Positions 26,612 through 33,842 of a stretch of DNA of 33,842 nt are shown here, piece after piece; position 1 is the stretch's first letter, and each line of letters begins with the position of its first letter. Location: positions 1 to 33,842 of the forward strand of contig JALZUQ010000016.1 of assembly GCA_023301465.1 (NCBI GenBank), written 5' to 3'. Made by a program: the position numbers and the translations under genes. The notes below the pieces were generated by a model. That model worked only from the letters and a program-made list of their open reading frames with translations, made no database searches and had not been told where the DNA came from. This DNA comes from Oligoflexales bacterium (GTDB lineage: Bacteria; Bdellovibrionota_B; Oligoflexia; Oligoflexales; JALZUQ01).

Positions 26612-27001
26612 ATGCAACCCACAATTCAATTAGACACAGCCGGCTTTGGTTTGCCAGCCTGTCGTCGCTTTCACTCTAGCTTTGACTACAATGCAGTATT
26701 TCGTGCTCGTAATTTATTACGTCGCCACGGTGTGCAAGTACGTTGGGTAGAAAATAACTTAGCTTACTCAAGACTTGGGGCAATCATTCCAAAACGTATT
26801 GGTAATGCAGTGCGTCGAAATGGTGTGAGGCGTCAGCTTCGTGAATTTTTTCGAACGCAAATAAAAGCTGATGTTGGCTATGACCTTGTGTTTTCATTTA
26901 GCCCGGCAAAAGATCCAAGCTGGGAGTTGCTTCGTGGCTCTCTTCAATCTCTGGTGACGGAACTACAACAAAGATCAGGAGGTTCATTATTAAGAGCCTA
27001 G
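26612..27001 (+). CDS. rnpA: Ribonuclease P protein component
   Basis: 129 residues. RnpA binds the catalytic RNase P RNA and helps recognise precursor tRNA leaders. The basic helix with the RNR signature, AVRRNGVRRQLREFFR (66-81), is clear. So are the early FDYNAVFRARNLLRR stretch and the GYDLVFSFSP strand. The start ATG is 5 bases after rpmH without a Shine-Dalgarno, so initiation probably relies on coupling. The C-terminal end carries the ribosome site AGGAGG for yidD (26977-26982), and its stop overlaps the annotated GTG start of yidD by one base. Confidence 0.93.
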   Translation: MQPTIQLDTAGFGLPACRRFHSSFDYNAVFRARNLLRRHGVQVRWVENNLAYSRLGAIIPKRIGNAVRRNGVRRQLREFFRTQIKADVGYDLVFSFSPAKDPSWELLRGSLQSLVTELQQRSGGSLLRA

Positions 27002-27207
27002 TGATATTTTTTATAGCTCTTTATCAAAAGCACGTTTCACCCGTGCTTGACCGTTTGTTTGGTCATCGTTGTCGTTTTTACCCATCGTGTTCTCACTACG
27101 CAAAAACTTGCTATGAGGAGTTTTCATTTGTGAGGGCGTCTCTTAAAACCATATCCCGATTATTTCGGTGCCAACCTTGGCATCGTGGAGGTGTAGATTT
27201 ACCGTGA
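27001..27207 (+). CDS. yidD: Membrane protein insertion efficiency factor YidD
   Basis: 68 residues from GTG 27001. YidD is a small membrane-associated protein that aids YidC-dependent insertion. The signature YQKHVSPVLDRLFGHRCRFYPSCSHYA, with its conserved cysteines, is intact, as is the C-terminal RCQPWHRGGVDLP. The good ribosome site AGGAGG is 18 bases before this GTG. It is ideally placed for an ATT at 26989, which would add IKSL to the N-terminus and give the usual head length; see the findings. The gene overlaps both neighbours. Confidence 0.9.
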   Translation: MIFFIALYQKHVSPVLDRLFGHRCRFYPSCSHYAKTCYEEFSFVRASLKTISRLFRCQPWHRGGVDLP

Positions 27208-28901
27208 ATGATAATAGCCGAAACTTATTATTAGCAATGATTGTGTGTGGTGCATTTTACTTTACGTATTCAACTTATATGCAAAATAAGTACCCACACC
27301 TTGCAAAAAAAACACTACAAAAAACGGAAGACTCTGCTGCAGGTGAAGGTTCAGCTGTTGTCAACGAACAAGATCAGCCAACTTCAGTAAATGGCGAACA
27401 GAAACCATCACAAAATCCACAAGTTGCTCAGCCTTCTGTAGGCGATTCAAAAATTGTCAAACTAACTCCTGAGCAATTAACCATACAGACACCATCCAAT
27501 ATTTACATGTTTTCTCAATCAGATAGTGCTTTTAAAACAGTAAAACTTGTAAAATTTAGCAAAGAAAAAGACCCAGCATCAGGTCAAGTTGATCTCATTG
27601 ATCAAAAAATGATGTTTTATGGTTCATTACAGTCTGAGAAAACTTCATCAGCTGATTTGGTTTCTAAGTTTAGTGGTGTGAAAAACCAAAACAGTATTGA
27701 GTTCTCCAGAGAGGTTTCTGGGTGGAAAATCAGCCAAGCGTTTCAGGCTGGAGATAAAGATTATCTTGGTTTATTTAAGTTTTCTTATACAAATAACTCC
27801 AGTACTCCGCAGCCGTTAAAAGCTTCCGTGGTCTTTGAAGATTACATCAAGCCAGTTAAGCAAGCGGGCGGATTTTTTCCTTCAGCCGCCACTGGGTTAG
27901 AAGGATGGCAGTTTCTTCATTACAAATTAGACGGTGATTTTGAAGATGAAACTCTGACTTCTTATTGTGATGGGGATGCTTTGTCAGAGAGCTTCATGAA
28001 TGCAAAACTACAATTTGTAGGTTTGAATAATCGTTACTTTCTAAAAGCTGTGATGCCAAATGATGATAAGTCCACAGTGAGCTTTAAAACTCAAAAATTA
28101 GAATCAGGCTGTAAAATTACATACAAGTTTGATTTTGATGCGGGGATGGTTGCTGCTGGTGGTTCTTTAGATGTTAGTTACCAAAGTTTTATGGGACCTA
28201 AGTCTGCAAGTTATCTTCAGTCTGCTCAGGTAGATTTAAGAGATAATATCCAATTTGGTATTTTTAGTTTTATCGCTCACCCGGTTTTGAGTGTCTTAAA
28301 GTGGATTCATTCTCTTGTGAATAACTGGGGTATCGCCATCATCATACTAACGATGATGTTAAAAGCTTTGTTCTTTCCGCTCACAAAAGCAGCGGCGGTT
28401 TCTGCAATTCAGATGAAAAAAATTCAGCCTGAAATGAAGAAAATGCAGGAAAAATACAAAGACGATCGTCAAAAAATGCAAATGGAAATGATGGGGCTTT
28501 ATAAACGACATGGTGTAAACCCTGCAAAAAGTTGTCTTCCTGTCCTTCCTCAGATTCCGGTGTTTATCGCTTTCTATAATGTGTTGATGTATTCACTGGA
28601 ACTAAGACACGCACCTTTTATGGGCTGGCTTCAAGATCTGAGTAACTATGACCCTTATTATATTCTTCCTATATTATTAGGTCTGTTGATGGTGCTTCAA
28701 ATGAAGTTAACACCAAACGCTGCAATGGATAAGACACAACAGCGAGTCATGACAGTCATGCCGCTTATGTTTACATTTTTTATGATCTCTTTGCCGTCAG
28801 GTTTAGTGGTCTACATGGTTATCAACTCAATACTTTCAATCACTCAGCAGCAATGGCTCAATCGTCGCTACGCCGACAAACCAGTTCCGGCTGCAGGGTA
28901 A
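27204..28901 (+). CDS. yidC: Membrane protein insertase YidC
   Basis: 565 residues from GTG 27204, overlapping the yidD stop (GTGA). GGAGGT lies upstream. The upstream in-frame ATG at 27168 is inside yidD and would add a non-membrane head. YidC inserts inner-membrane proteins alone or with SecYEG. Residues 6-22 form the first membrane helix, then a large periplasmic P1 domain (about 55-345) typical of Gram-negative YidC. The insertase core follows (about 355-555), with five membrane segments, the charged coiled loop IQPEMKKMQEKYKDDRQKMQ and PVLPQIPVFIAFYNVL. The C-terminus is short and only modestly basic. Confidence 0.97.
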   Translation: MNDNSRNLLLAMIVCGAFYFTYSTYMQNKYPHLAKKTLQKTEDSAAGEGSAVVNEQDQPTSVNGEQKPSQNPQVAQPSVGDSKIVKLTPEQLTIQTPSNIYMFSQSDSAFKTVKLVKFSKEKDPASGQVDLIDQKMMFYGSLQSEKTSSADLVSKFSGVKNQNSIEFSREVSGWKISQAFQAGDKDYLGLFKFSYTNNSSTPQPLKASVVFEDYIKPVKQAGGFFPSAATGLEGWQFLHYKLDGDFEDETLTSYCDGDALSESFMNAKLQFVGLNNRYFLKAVMPNDDKSTVSFKTQKLESGCKITYKFDFDAGMVAAGGSLDVSYQSFMGPKSASYLQSAQVDLRDNIQFGIFSFIAHPVLSVLKWIHSLVNNWGIAIIILTMMLKALFFPLTKAAAVSAIQMKKIQPEMKKMQEKYKDDRQKMQMEMMGLYKRHGVNPAKSCLPVLPQIPVFIAFYNVLMYSLELRHAPFMGWLQDLSNYDPYYILPILLGLLMVLQMKLTPNAAMDKTQQRVMTVMPLMFTFFMISLPSGLVVYMVINSILSITQQQWLNRRYADKPVPAAG

Positions 28902-28920
28902 ACTAAGGAGAAACACAAGT

Positions 28921-29841
28921 ATGTACAGTAGAGCAAACAGTATTAACGTCAAAGCAAAGACAATGGATGAGGCAGTTGCAAAAGCAGCAAAAGTCCTTGG
29001 TGTTCAGCAAAAGCTGGTCTGTTACGAAGCAGCTGAGAAGGGCTTTTTGTCCTCATTGTTCGGCAGCAAGGTTCAAATCAATGCTTGGATAAAAGAAGCT
29101 GACGAAAGAACGCAACGATCAAAAGGCAAAAACAAAAACTCAGGTAATTTCAAAAAGAATAACCGAAACAGAAAAGATGCTTCAAAATCACATGACCAAG
29201 AATCAGGTGATCAAGATGAGTCAAGAAAACCAAAAGGTAAAACTCGTGGTGACCGACCAAGACGTGGCCGAAAAAACAACTTTCATGCGAATCGAAAAAG
29301 AGAGCGTGTTCGTATTGCAGTTGAGCCTTTAGAGAATGAACCGGAAGTAATTCAAGAACTTCAAACATATTGTTTAGAAATCGCTAAATTTGTTGATTCA
29401 AGTATTACTGAAGTAGAGACAAAACGCGAAGAAGATAGATGTATTTTCAACATCAAAAGTGAGTACATTCAAGGTGTTCTCAATAAGAACATTAAAATTG
29501 CAGAATCTTTTGAGCACTTGCTTCGTAAAAAGCCAAGACACTTAAAACAAGATTTACCGTTTCGTATTTTTGTAGATGCTGATAGCTCACGTATTTCTAG
29601 AGAAAACGAGCTTATTGAGATGGCTGCTGATTTGTCGCGTAAAGTAACAGAAAATGGGAGACCAATTGTTTTAAACTATAGATCTGCATATGACAGAAAG
29701 ATTATTCATATGGCACTCGACAAAGATGACTCTGTTTATACGAAGTCTGTTGGTACGGGTTCTGATCGTCGTTTGATGATTTTGCCTGCTGGTGCTGAAG
29801 GCGAAGAAGCTGCCGAAGGTGTGGAGCATGCCGAATCTTAA
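28921..29841 (+). CDS. jag: Jag/KhpB-type RNA-binding protein (KH and R3H domains)
   Basis: 306 residues. An N-terminal Jag_N domain (about 3-58, with [15 protein letters not shown]) is followed by a long, very basic Lys/Arg/Asn-rich linker (about 65-130). Then come a degenerate KH domain (about 135-215) and an R3H domain (about 220-295, [25 protein letters not shown], with the paired Arg and His). Jag proteins bind RNA and have been tied to cell elongation and division control. The place between yidC and mnmE is the conserved one. The gene overlaps the mnmE start by 14 bases. Confidence 0.94.
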   Translation: MYSRANSINVKAKTMDEAVAKAAKVLGVQQKLVCYEAAEKGFLSSLFGSKVQINAWIKEADERTQRSKGKNKNSGNFKKNNRNRKDASKSHDQESGDQDESRKPKGKTRGDRPRRGRKNNFHANRKRERVRIAVEPLENEPEVIQELQTYCLEIAKFVDSSITEVETKREEDRCIFNIKSEYIQGVLNKNIKIAESFEHLLRKKPRHLKQDLPFRIFVDADSSRISRENELIEMAADLSRKVTENGRPIVLNYRSAYDRKIIHMALDKDDSVYTKSVGTGSDRRLMILPAGAEGEEAAEGVEHAES

Positions 29842-31192
29842 AGATTCCATTTTTGCGTTAGCCTCAGCTCCCGGACGAGCTGGGGTTGCTATCATTCGGA
29901 TTAGTTCTTTTGAGCAACCTAACCCCCTAAAAGAACTTATTCCTCGTTTTAATAAGTTAATAGAGTCTCCTTCAAAACTTATTCTTTCAAAATTAATTTC
30001 GTCTCAAACCAATGAAGTACTTGATGAGTGTTTAGTGGTTTATTTTCGTGCTCCCAAATCTTTTACGGGTGAGCATGTTGTTGAAATTCATTGTCATGGG
30101 TCTGAATTTATCGTTCAGTCGGTTCTAAAAGAATTGAGTTTGATAGATGGTTACCGTTTGGCTGAGCCCGGCGAGTTTTCAAAACGAGCTTTCTTGAATG
30201 GTAAAATGGACCTCATACAAGCTGAGGGTTTACTTGCGTTGGTAAACGCACATTCAAAACATCAGTTTGAGGCAGCAAAAAAGCTTACGGACGGTATTCT
30301 CTCAAAAAAAATAGATACTTTACGAGTGCAGCTTTTAGAGTGTTTAAGCCTACTGAGTGCCAGTATCGATTTCCCTGATGAAAAAGAAACAAACGCAATT
30401 CAATTGCAAGTAGTTACAAAAAAAAATACTGCATTAAAAGACTCGTTGAACAAGCTACTTGGGAGTTATGAGTCTGGCAGAGTACGAGCAGATGGTTATA
30501 AAGTTATTTTAGCCGGGCCTCCCAACGTCGGTAAGTCTAGTTTATTAAATGCTTTGTTGGGAGAACAAAGAGCAATCGTGTCCGATCAAGCTGGTACAAC
30601 AAGAGATTATATTAATACAACCATGATGCTAGGTGGCAGACTTATCCACCTCACGGATATGGCTGGTATTCATGATGATCTTACAAAGTTAGAATCAGAT
30701 GGTATTGAACTCGCAAAAAAACAAATGCTTACAGCTGACTTAGTGTTAAATATTCAAATATCAAATTCCAAAGATAGTTTTTTAGATCTAAAAGAAGTGC
30801 TAGGTACTGAGTTAACTCACATAAAAAACTGTTACTCAAAATCAGATCTTCTTGCCTCTGACGGACAATACCAAAGTGATCTTTCATTTAGTGTCATCAC
30901 CTCAGGTGGGCTTGATTCTTTGGTTGAGTATATAGAATCTAGCTTTGATGGTGCATTGCAGTCTGTTGGTAAGGGTGATGTTTTTATAACCAATTATCGC
31001 CATAAGTTATCTTTAGAGAGTGCATTAACAGGTGTAAAGAAAACTCTAGAGGCCATACAAGTAGGGCATTCCGAAGAAATCATTTCGTTTGAACTCCAAG
31101 AGAGTAACCGTTTTCTGAGTGAGCTGATTGGTTTTGTCGATCACGAAGAAGTGTTCACCGAAATTTTTAGCCGTTTTTGTTTGGGTAAGTAG
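29828..31192 (+). CDS. mnmE: tRNA modification GTPase MnmE
   Basis: 454 residues from ATG 29828 ([20 protein letters not shown]), the same length as E. coli MnmE. An upstream start at 29792 would add a non-family head. With MnmG it makes cmnm5U34 in tRNA. The N-terminal tetrahydrofolate-binding domain, the central helical domain and the inserted G domain are all present: G1 GPPNVGKS (230-237), TTRD (257-260), G3 DMAG (277-280), G4 SKSD (337-340). The C-terminal FCLGK has the catalytic Cys451. G3 normally reads DTAG and G4 NKxD, so both are slightly off. mnmG is not in the window. Confidence 0.95.
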   Translation: MPNLKDSIFALASAPGRAGVAIIRISSFEQPNPLKELIPRFNKLIESPSKLILSKLISSQTNEVLDECLVVYFRAPKSFTGEHVVEIHCHGSEFIVQSVLKELSLIDGYRLAEPGEFSKRAFLNGKMDLIQAEGLLALVNAHSKHQFEAAKKLTDGILSKKIDTLRVQLLECLSLLSASIDFPDEKETNAIQLQVVTKKNTALKDSLNKLLGSYESGRVRADGYKVILAGPPNVGKSSLLNALLGEQRAIVSDQAGTTRDYINTTMMLGGRLIHLTDMAGIHDDLTKLESDGIELAKKQMLTADLVLNIQISNSKDSFLDLKEVLGTELTHIKNCYSKSDLLASDGQYQSDLSFSVITSGGLDSLVEYIESSFDGALQSVGKGDVFITNYRHKLSLESALTGVKKTLEAIQVGHSEEIISFELQESNRFLSELIGFVDHEEVFTEIFSRFCLGK

Positions 31193-31207
31193 TTTGCTAT
31201 TATCTAT

Positions 31208-31396
31208 GTGATGAACCAAAAACTTCAAAAAATATTTTCTGTTATGAAAACCAGTCAATTTTCAATGAATTGGTACGGGCATTTGATCGGCACAGAATCT
31301 ATCAAAAGCGTTTTAGATGATGAAAACCTCATGTATATTACTTTCCGTAAGAAGTGTGTTGAGTCTTCTAGCATAGCTCTTTATTTAAAATTTTAG
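31208..31396 (+). CDS. Possible small protein, uncertain
   Basis: 62 codons in the 225-base gap between mnmE and the phosphohexomutase gene. It starts with two Met and encodes MNQKLQKIFSVMKTSQFSMN, then a mixed stretch ending in KCVESSSIALYLKF. There is no Shine-Dalgarno, no signal peptide and no family I recognise. It may be real, as the gap is otherwise unexplained, or only an open frame. Confidence 0.25.
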   Translation: MMNQKLQKIFSVMKTSQFSMNWYGHLIGTESIKSVLDDENLMYITFRKKCVESSSIALYLKF

Positions 31397-31417
31397 TGAA
31401 AATCTAATGGAGTAAAT

Positions 31418-33178
31418 ATGAATACACTTACAGATATAGTAAAAAAACGACTAAATATGTGGCTAGAATCAGATGCGTTTGATGCAGCCACCAAAGATGA
31501 ATTAAAGGATCTTGTAAAGCGTGAGCAATGGTCTGAGATAACGGATCGCTTTTATAAAGAAATGGCCTTTGGAACAGGTGGTCTTCGCGGTGTCGTTGGT
31601 GCTGGGTCTGCCTATATGAATATTTATAATATCCGTAAAGCAACAACGGCCTTTTGTTTGCACCTTCAAAAAGCTTTTCCACAGGATAAGCACAAAGTAG
31701 CTATTTCTTATGATTCTAGGAATTTTTCGAAAGAATTTGCGATGGCTGCTGCAGAGGTGTGTGCTTATCGTAATATGGACGCATACATAACCGAAGAGCT
31801 AAGACCGGTGCCAATGGTTTCTTATATGGTGAGGCATTTTGAATGCCATGGTGGTTTTTGTATTACAGCAAGCCATAACCCTCCAGAGTATAATGGTTTT
31901 AAAGCATACTGGAATTACGGTGGACAGATTGTTCCTCCTCACGATCAGGCGATTATTGATGTCTATAATTCATTAAAGGATTACTCAGAATTTAAGTATA
32001 TCGCCTTTGATGAAGGTTTGAAATCTGGAAAAATTCATATGGTAGGTAAGGACTTTGATGAAAAGTACTTTGCTGAAGTAAAGAATTTAAGTTTTGGCGG
32101 AAAAACGGCACCGACAAAAGTAGTTTATACACCGCTTCATGGTACGGGTGCTTATCCAGTCAAAACCTGCTTAAATCAAATTGGATTTGATGATGTTCAT
32201 ATTGTCTCTTCTCAAGAGAAGCCTGACGGTAACTTTCCAACCGTAAAAAGCCCAAACCCAGAAGATCCTGCGGCATTGGAGATCGCTTTAAAAGAAGCAA
32301 AAGAACTCGGTGCAGACCTTATCATGGCAACAGACCCTGATAGTGATAGAATTGGTGTTGGTGTGCGTGATCAACGTGGTGAATTTTGGCTTCCTAATGG
32401 AAATCAATTAGCGTGTTTGCTAACGGATTATGTTCTTAGGCGTTCTCAAGAACAAAATAAGCTCAAAGGTGCCTACACCATCAAAACGATTGTTACTACA
32501 AATCTTGCAAAAGAAATTGCGGATTATTACGGTGTGAAAACCTATGAAACCTTGACGGGATTTAAATGGATATGCGGTTTATCAGAAGAGCTATCCAAAT
32601 CAAACCCTGAGCTTACTTATTTATGTGGTGGAGAAGAAAGCTACGGATTTTTGATGGGGAACTTTGTGCGAGATAAAGACGGAGTTTCTGCGTGTGCCAT
32701 TGCGGCTGAAATGGTTTCTTATTATAAATCTCAAGACAAGACCCTGGATCAGATTCTTGATGAAATCTATCTTCGCCATGACTATTATTTAGAAAAATTG
32801 GTGTCTCTCACTAAAAAAGGTCAGCAGGGAGCACAAGAAATAGCCAGTATGATGCAGGCGTGGCGAGATTGCCCACCCACCGAAATAGCTGGAATTAAGG
32901 TTGATATGGTTTTCGATTATCAAAAACAAAAAACTTTCAAACGCAAAAATAGTGAATTTATTCAGGGTGATACACTAACTCTACCCGTGTCAAATGTGTT
33001 ACAATTTAAGTTAGAAGATAATTCATTAATCAGTGTGCGGCCTTCGGGCACGGAGCCAAAGATTAAGTTTTATTTTTCGATCCAGCAAAAGTGCGAGGAT
33101 CTGGGTTCGCTTCAAAAGTCGAAAGCGTTATGCAGCGAAAAACTTTCTCTTATTGAAGCAAGCTTTGTGAGTTCTTAG
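31418..33178 (+). CDS. Phosphohexomutase (phosphoglucomutase/phosphomannomutase family)
   Basis: 586 residues, the size of the large PGM/PMM enzymes. They interconvert hexose 1- and 6-phosphates for sugar nucleotides and glycogen-like stores. Visible are GTGGLRG near the N-terminus, the phosphoserine loop TASHNPPEYNGFK (active Ser near residue 152), the metal loop DPDSDRIG (about 305), the sugar-specificity loop GGEESYGFLMG (about 404) and the C-terminal phosphate-binding RPSGTEPKIKFYF (about 541). GGAG lies 6 bases before the ATG. GEESYG is usual in bacterial PGM-type members, so glucose phosphate is the more likely substrate. Sugar preference cannot be fixed by eye. Confidence 0.93.
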   Translation: MNTLTDIVKKRLNMWLESDAFDAATKDELKDLVKREQWSEITDRFYKEMAFGTGGLRGVVGAGSAYMNIYNIRKATTAFCLHLQKAFPQDKHKVAISYDSRNFSKEFAMAAAEVCAYRNMDAYITEELRPVPMVSYMVRHFECHGGFCITASHNPPEYNGFKAYWNYGGQIVPPHDQAIIDVYNSLKDYSEFKYIAFDEGLKSGKIHMVGKDFDEKYFAEVKNLSFGGKTAPTKVVYTPLHGTGAYPVKTCLNQIGFDDVHIVSSQEKPDGNFPTVKSPNPEDPAALEIALKEAKELGADLIMATDPDSDRIGVGVRDQRGEFWLPNGNQLACLLTDYVLRRSQEQNKLKGAYTIKTIVTTNLAKEIADYYGVKTYETLTGFKWICGLSEELSKSNPELTYLCGGEESYGFLMGNFVRDKDGVSACAIAAEMVSYYKSQDKTLDQILDEIYLRHDYYLEKLVSLTKKGQQGAQEIASMMQAWRDCPPTEIAGIKVDMVFDYQKQKTFKRKNSEFIQGDTLTLPVSNVLQFKLEDNSLISVRPSGTEPKIKFYFSIQQKCEDLGSLQKSKALCSEKLSLIEASFVSS

Positions 33179-33279
33179 TTACGTTTTAAAAACGGATGAC
33201 ACATCACTGAGCAAAAGAACCTTTTTTGAGCATACTTTTTTGTATCACAAATATGTAACTTAAGGTGGGGCGGCGAGTG

Positions 33280-33842
33280 ATGAAGATAAACATGTGGTTG
33301 GTATTGATTCTTCTAAGTAGTTCAGTTGGTTTTGCAGAGGAATACCGAAAAGCTGTAGAAACCAGAGATAATGTGAAGAATAAACGTTATCCCAAAAAAG
33401 GTAAGATTGAACTCAATATTAATGGTGGTGGTATCATTAATCAATCGTTTACCGATACGTTTAGCATTCACGGTTCACTGAATTACTTCTTTTCTGAGGC
33501 TTGGGGTCTTGGGATTGATTTTATGAAAAACTTTAATAGTGACCGTGGTGAACGTGCTTGCATTGAAAATTTTATGCTTCGTGCAACCGATGTTGTGGTT
33601 AGTCCTGAGTGTTTGACAGATGGTGGAGACCTTTCTCAAGATGGTAGTCTTGCAAGGGCAAAAGAAATACAAGAAGCGGCAGCAAATAACCCCGCTAATC
33701 AGGGTGTTTTAAATGCTAATAGAATTACCGCAGGTCCTGCATATGTTCCAATTCGCGAAAAAGAAATGACGATAGGTTTAAATCTTGTTTGGAATCCAGT
33801 GTACGGAAAACAACTGTTTTTTGGTATTGGTTGGTTTGACCT
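33280..33842 (+). CDS. Exported outer-membrane beta-barrel protein (truncated by window end)
   Basis: 187 complete codons from ATG 33280 with no stop to the last base; the C-terminus is outside the window. A GTG one codon earlier is also possible; AAGGTGGGG lies upstream. A signal peptide (about 1-19, ending VGFA) is followed by a charged stretch, then GKIELNINGGGIINQSFTDTFSIHGSLNYFFSEAWGLGIDF. That strand pattern and aromatic content fit the outer-membrane beta-barrel domain found in Myxococcus and Bdellovibrio relatives (TIGR04565-like, from memory). A two-cysteine segment near 98-115 may be a loop. The role is unknown. Confidence 0.7.
   Translation, partial: MKINMWLVLILLSSSVGFAEEYRKAVETRDNVKNKRYPKKGKIELNINGGGIINQSFTDTFSIHGSLNYFFSEAWGLGIDFMKNFNSDRGERACIENFMLRATDVVVSPECLTDGGDLSQDGSLARAKEIQEAAANNPANQGVLNANRITAGPAYVPIREKEMTIGLNLVWNPVYGKQLFFGIGWFD

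Noticed and set aside
27168-27203. Upstream ATG for yidC inside yidD
   Set aside because: It would add a head encoded by the conserved yidD C-terminal motif. GTG 27204 gives the usual short N-terminus before the first membrane helix.
29792-29827. Longer mnmE start inside jag
   Set aside because: The family starts at [13 protein letters not shown]-like sequence, and ATG 29828 has a suitable upstream AAGG.

Overview
The window is a gene-dense, AT-rich stretch of a Gram-negative bacterial chromosome. Signs of a Gram-negative cell are several lipobox proteins, two beta-barrel-type outer-membrane proteins, a YidC with a long periplasmic domain and an FtsB-like division protein. The mix of housekeeping genes with many unrecognised lipoproteins, plus the local gene orders, suggests a Bdellovibrionota / former delta-proteobacterial lineage. 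That placement is an inference from gene content only. No tRNA, rRNA, insertion sequence, CRISPR array or prophage gene was seen.

Layout. (1) 1-6057, minus strand: the N-terminal 2019 codons of a giant DUF11-repeat lipoprotein that runs off the left edge. I checked it line by line and found no in-frame stop. It holds about 14 tandem ~125-residue repeats. (2) 6362-8336, plus: two overlapping lipoprotein genes. The first carries a run of about seven ~22-residue repeats and a peptidoglycan-binding domain. (3) 8338-9090, minus: a HEAT-repeat protein divergent from the next block. (4) 9214-14696, plus: a tight run of glmS, a pcrA/uvrD-type helicase, an ftsB-like gene and a TPR lipoprotein, closed by a strong bidirectional terminator. 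(5) 14763-17906, minus: dnaK with its own promoter, and a short ComEC-core membrane protein. (6) 17987-18454, plus: coaD, then another bidirectional terminator. (7) 18526-20121, minus: an outer-membrane protein and a periplasmic thioredoxin-like protein, each with a recognisable promoter. (8) 20323-24323, plus: a birA-coaX fusion, an EI24/CysZ-like membrane protein, recA, and a lipoprotein gene that begins inside the end of recA. (9) 24456-26258: two convergent genes for unknown exported proteins, the second with four cysteine-pair modules. (10) 26457-31192, plus: the classic rpmH-rnpA-yidD-yidC-jag-mnmE cluster with overlapping or nearly abutting genes. (11) 31418-33178, plus: a phosphohexomutase. 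(12) 33280 to the right edge: the start of an outer-membrane beta-barrel protein.

Shared themes: envelope building (GlmS and the phosphohexomutase for sugar precursors, YidC/YidD for membrane insertion, FtsB for division, many lipoproteins) and CoA supply (CoaX domain and CoaD, first and fourth steps of the pathway). The least explained parts are the giant repeat lipoprotein, the repeat/peptidoglycan-binding lipoprotein pair and the four-module cysteine protein. No complete new multi-gene system is proven here. These are candidates for surface structures.
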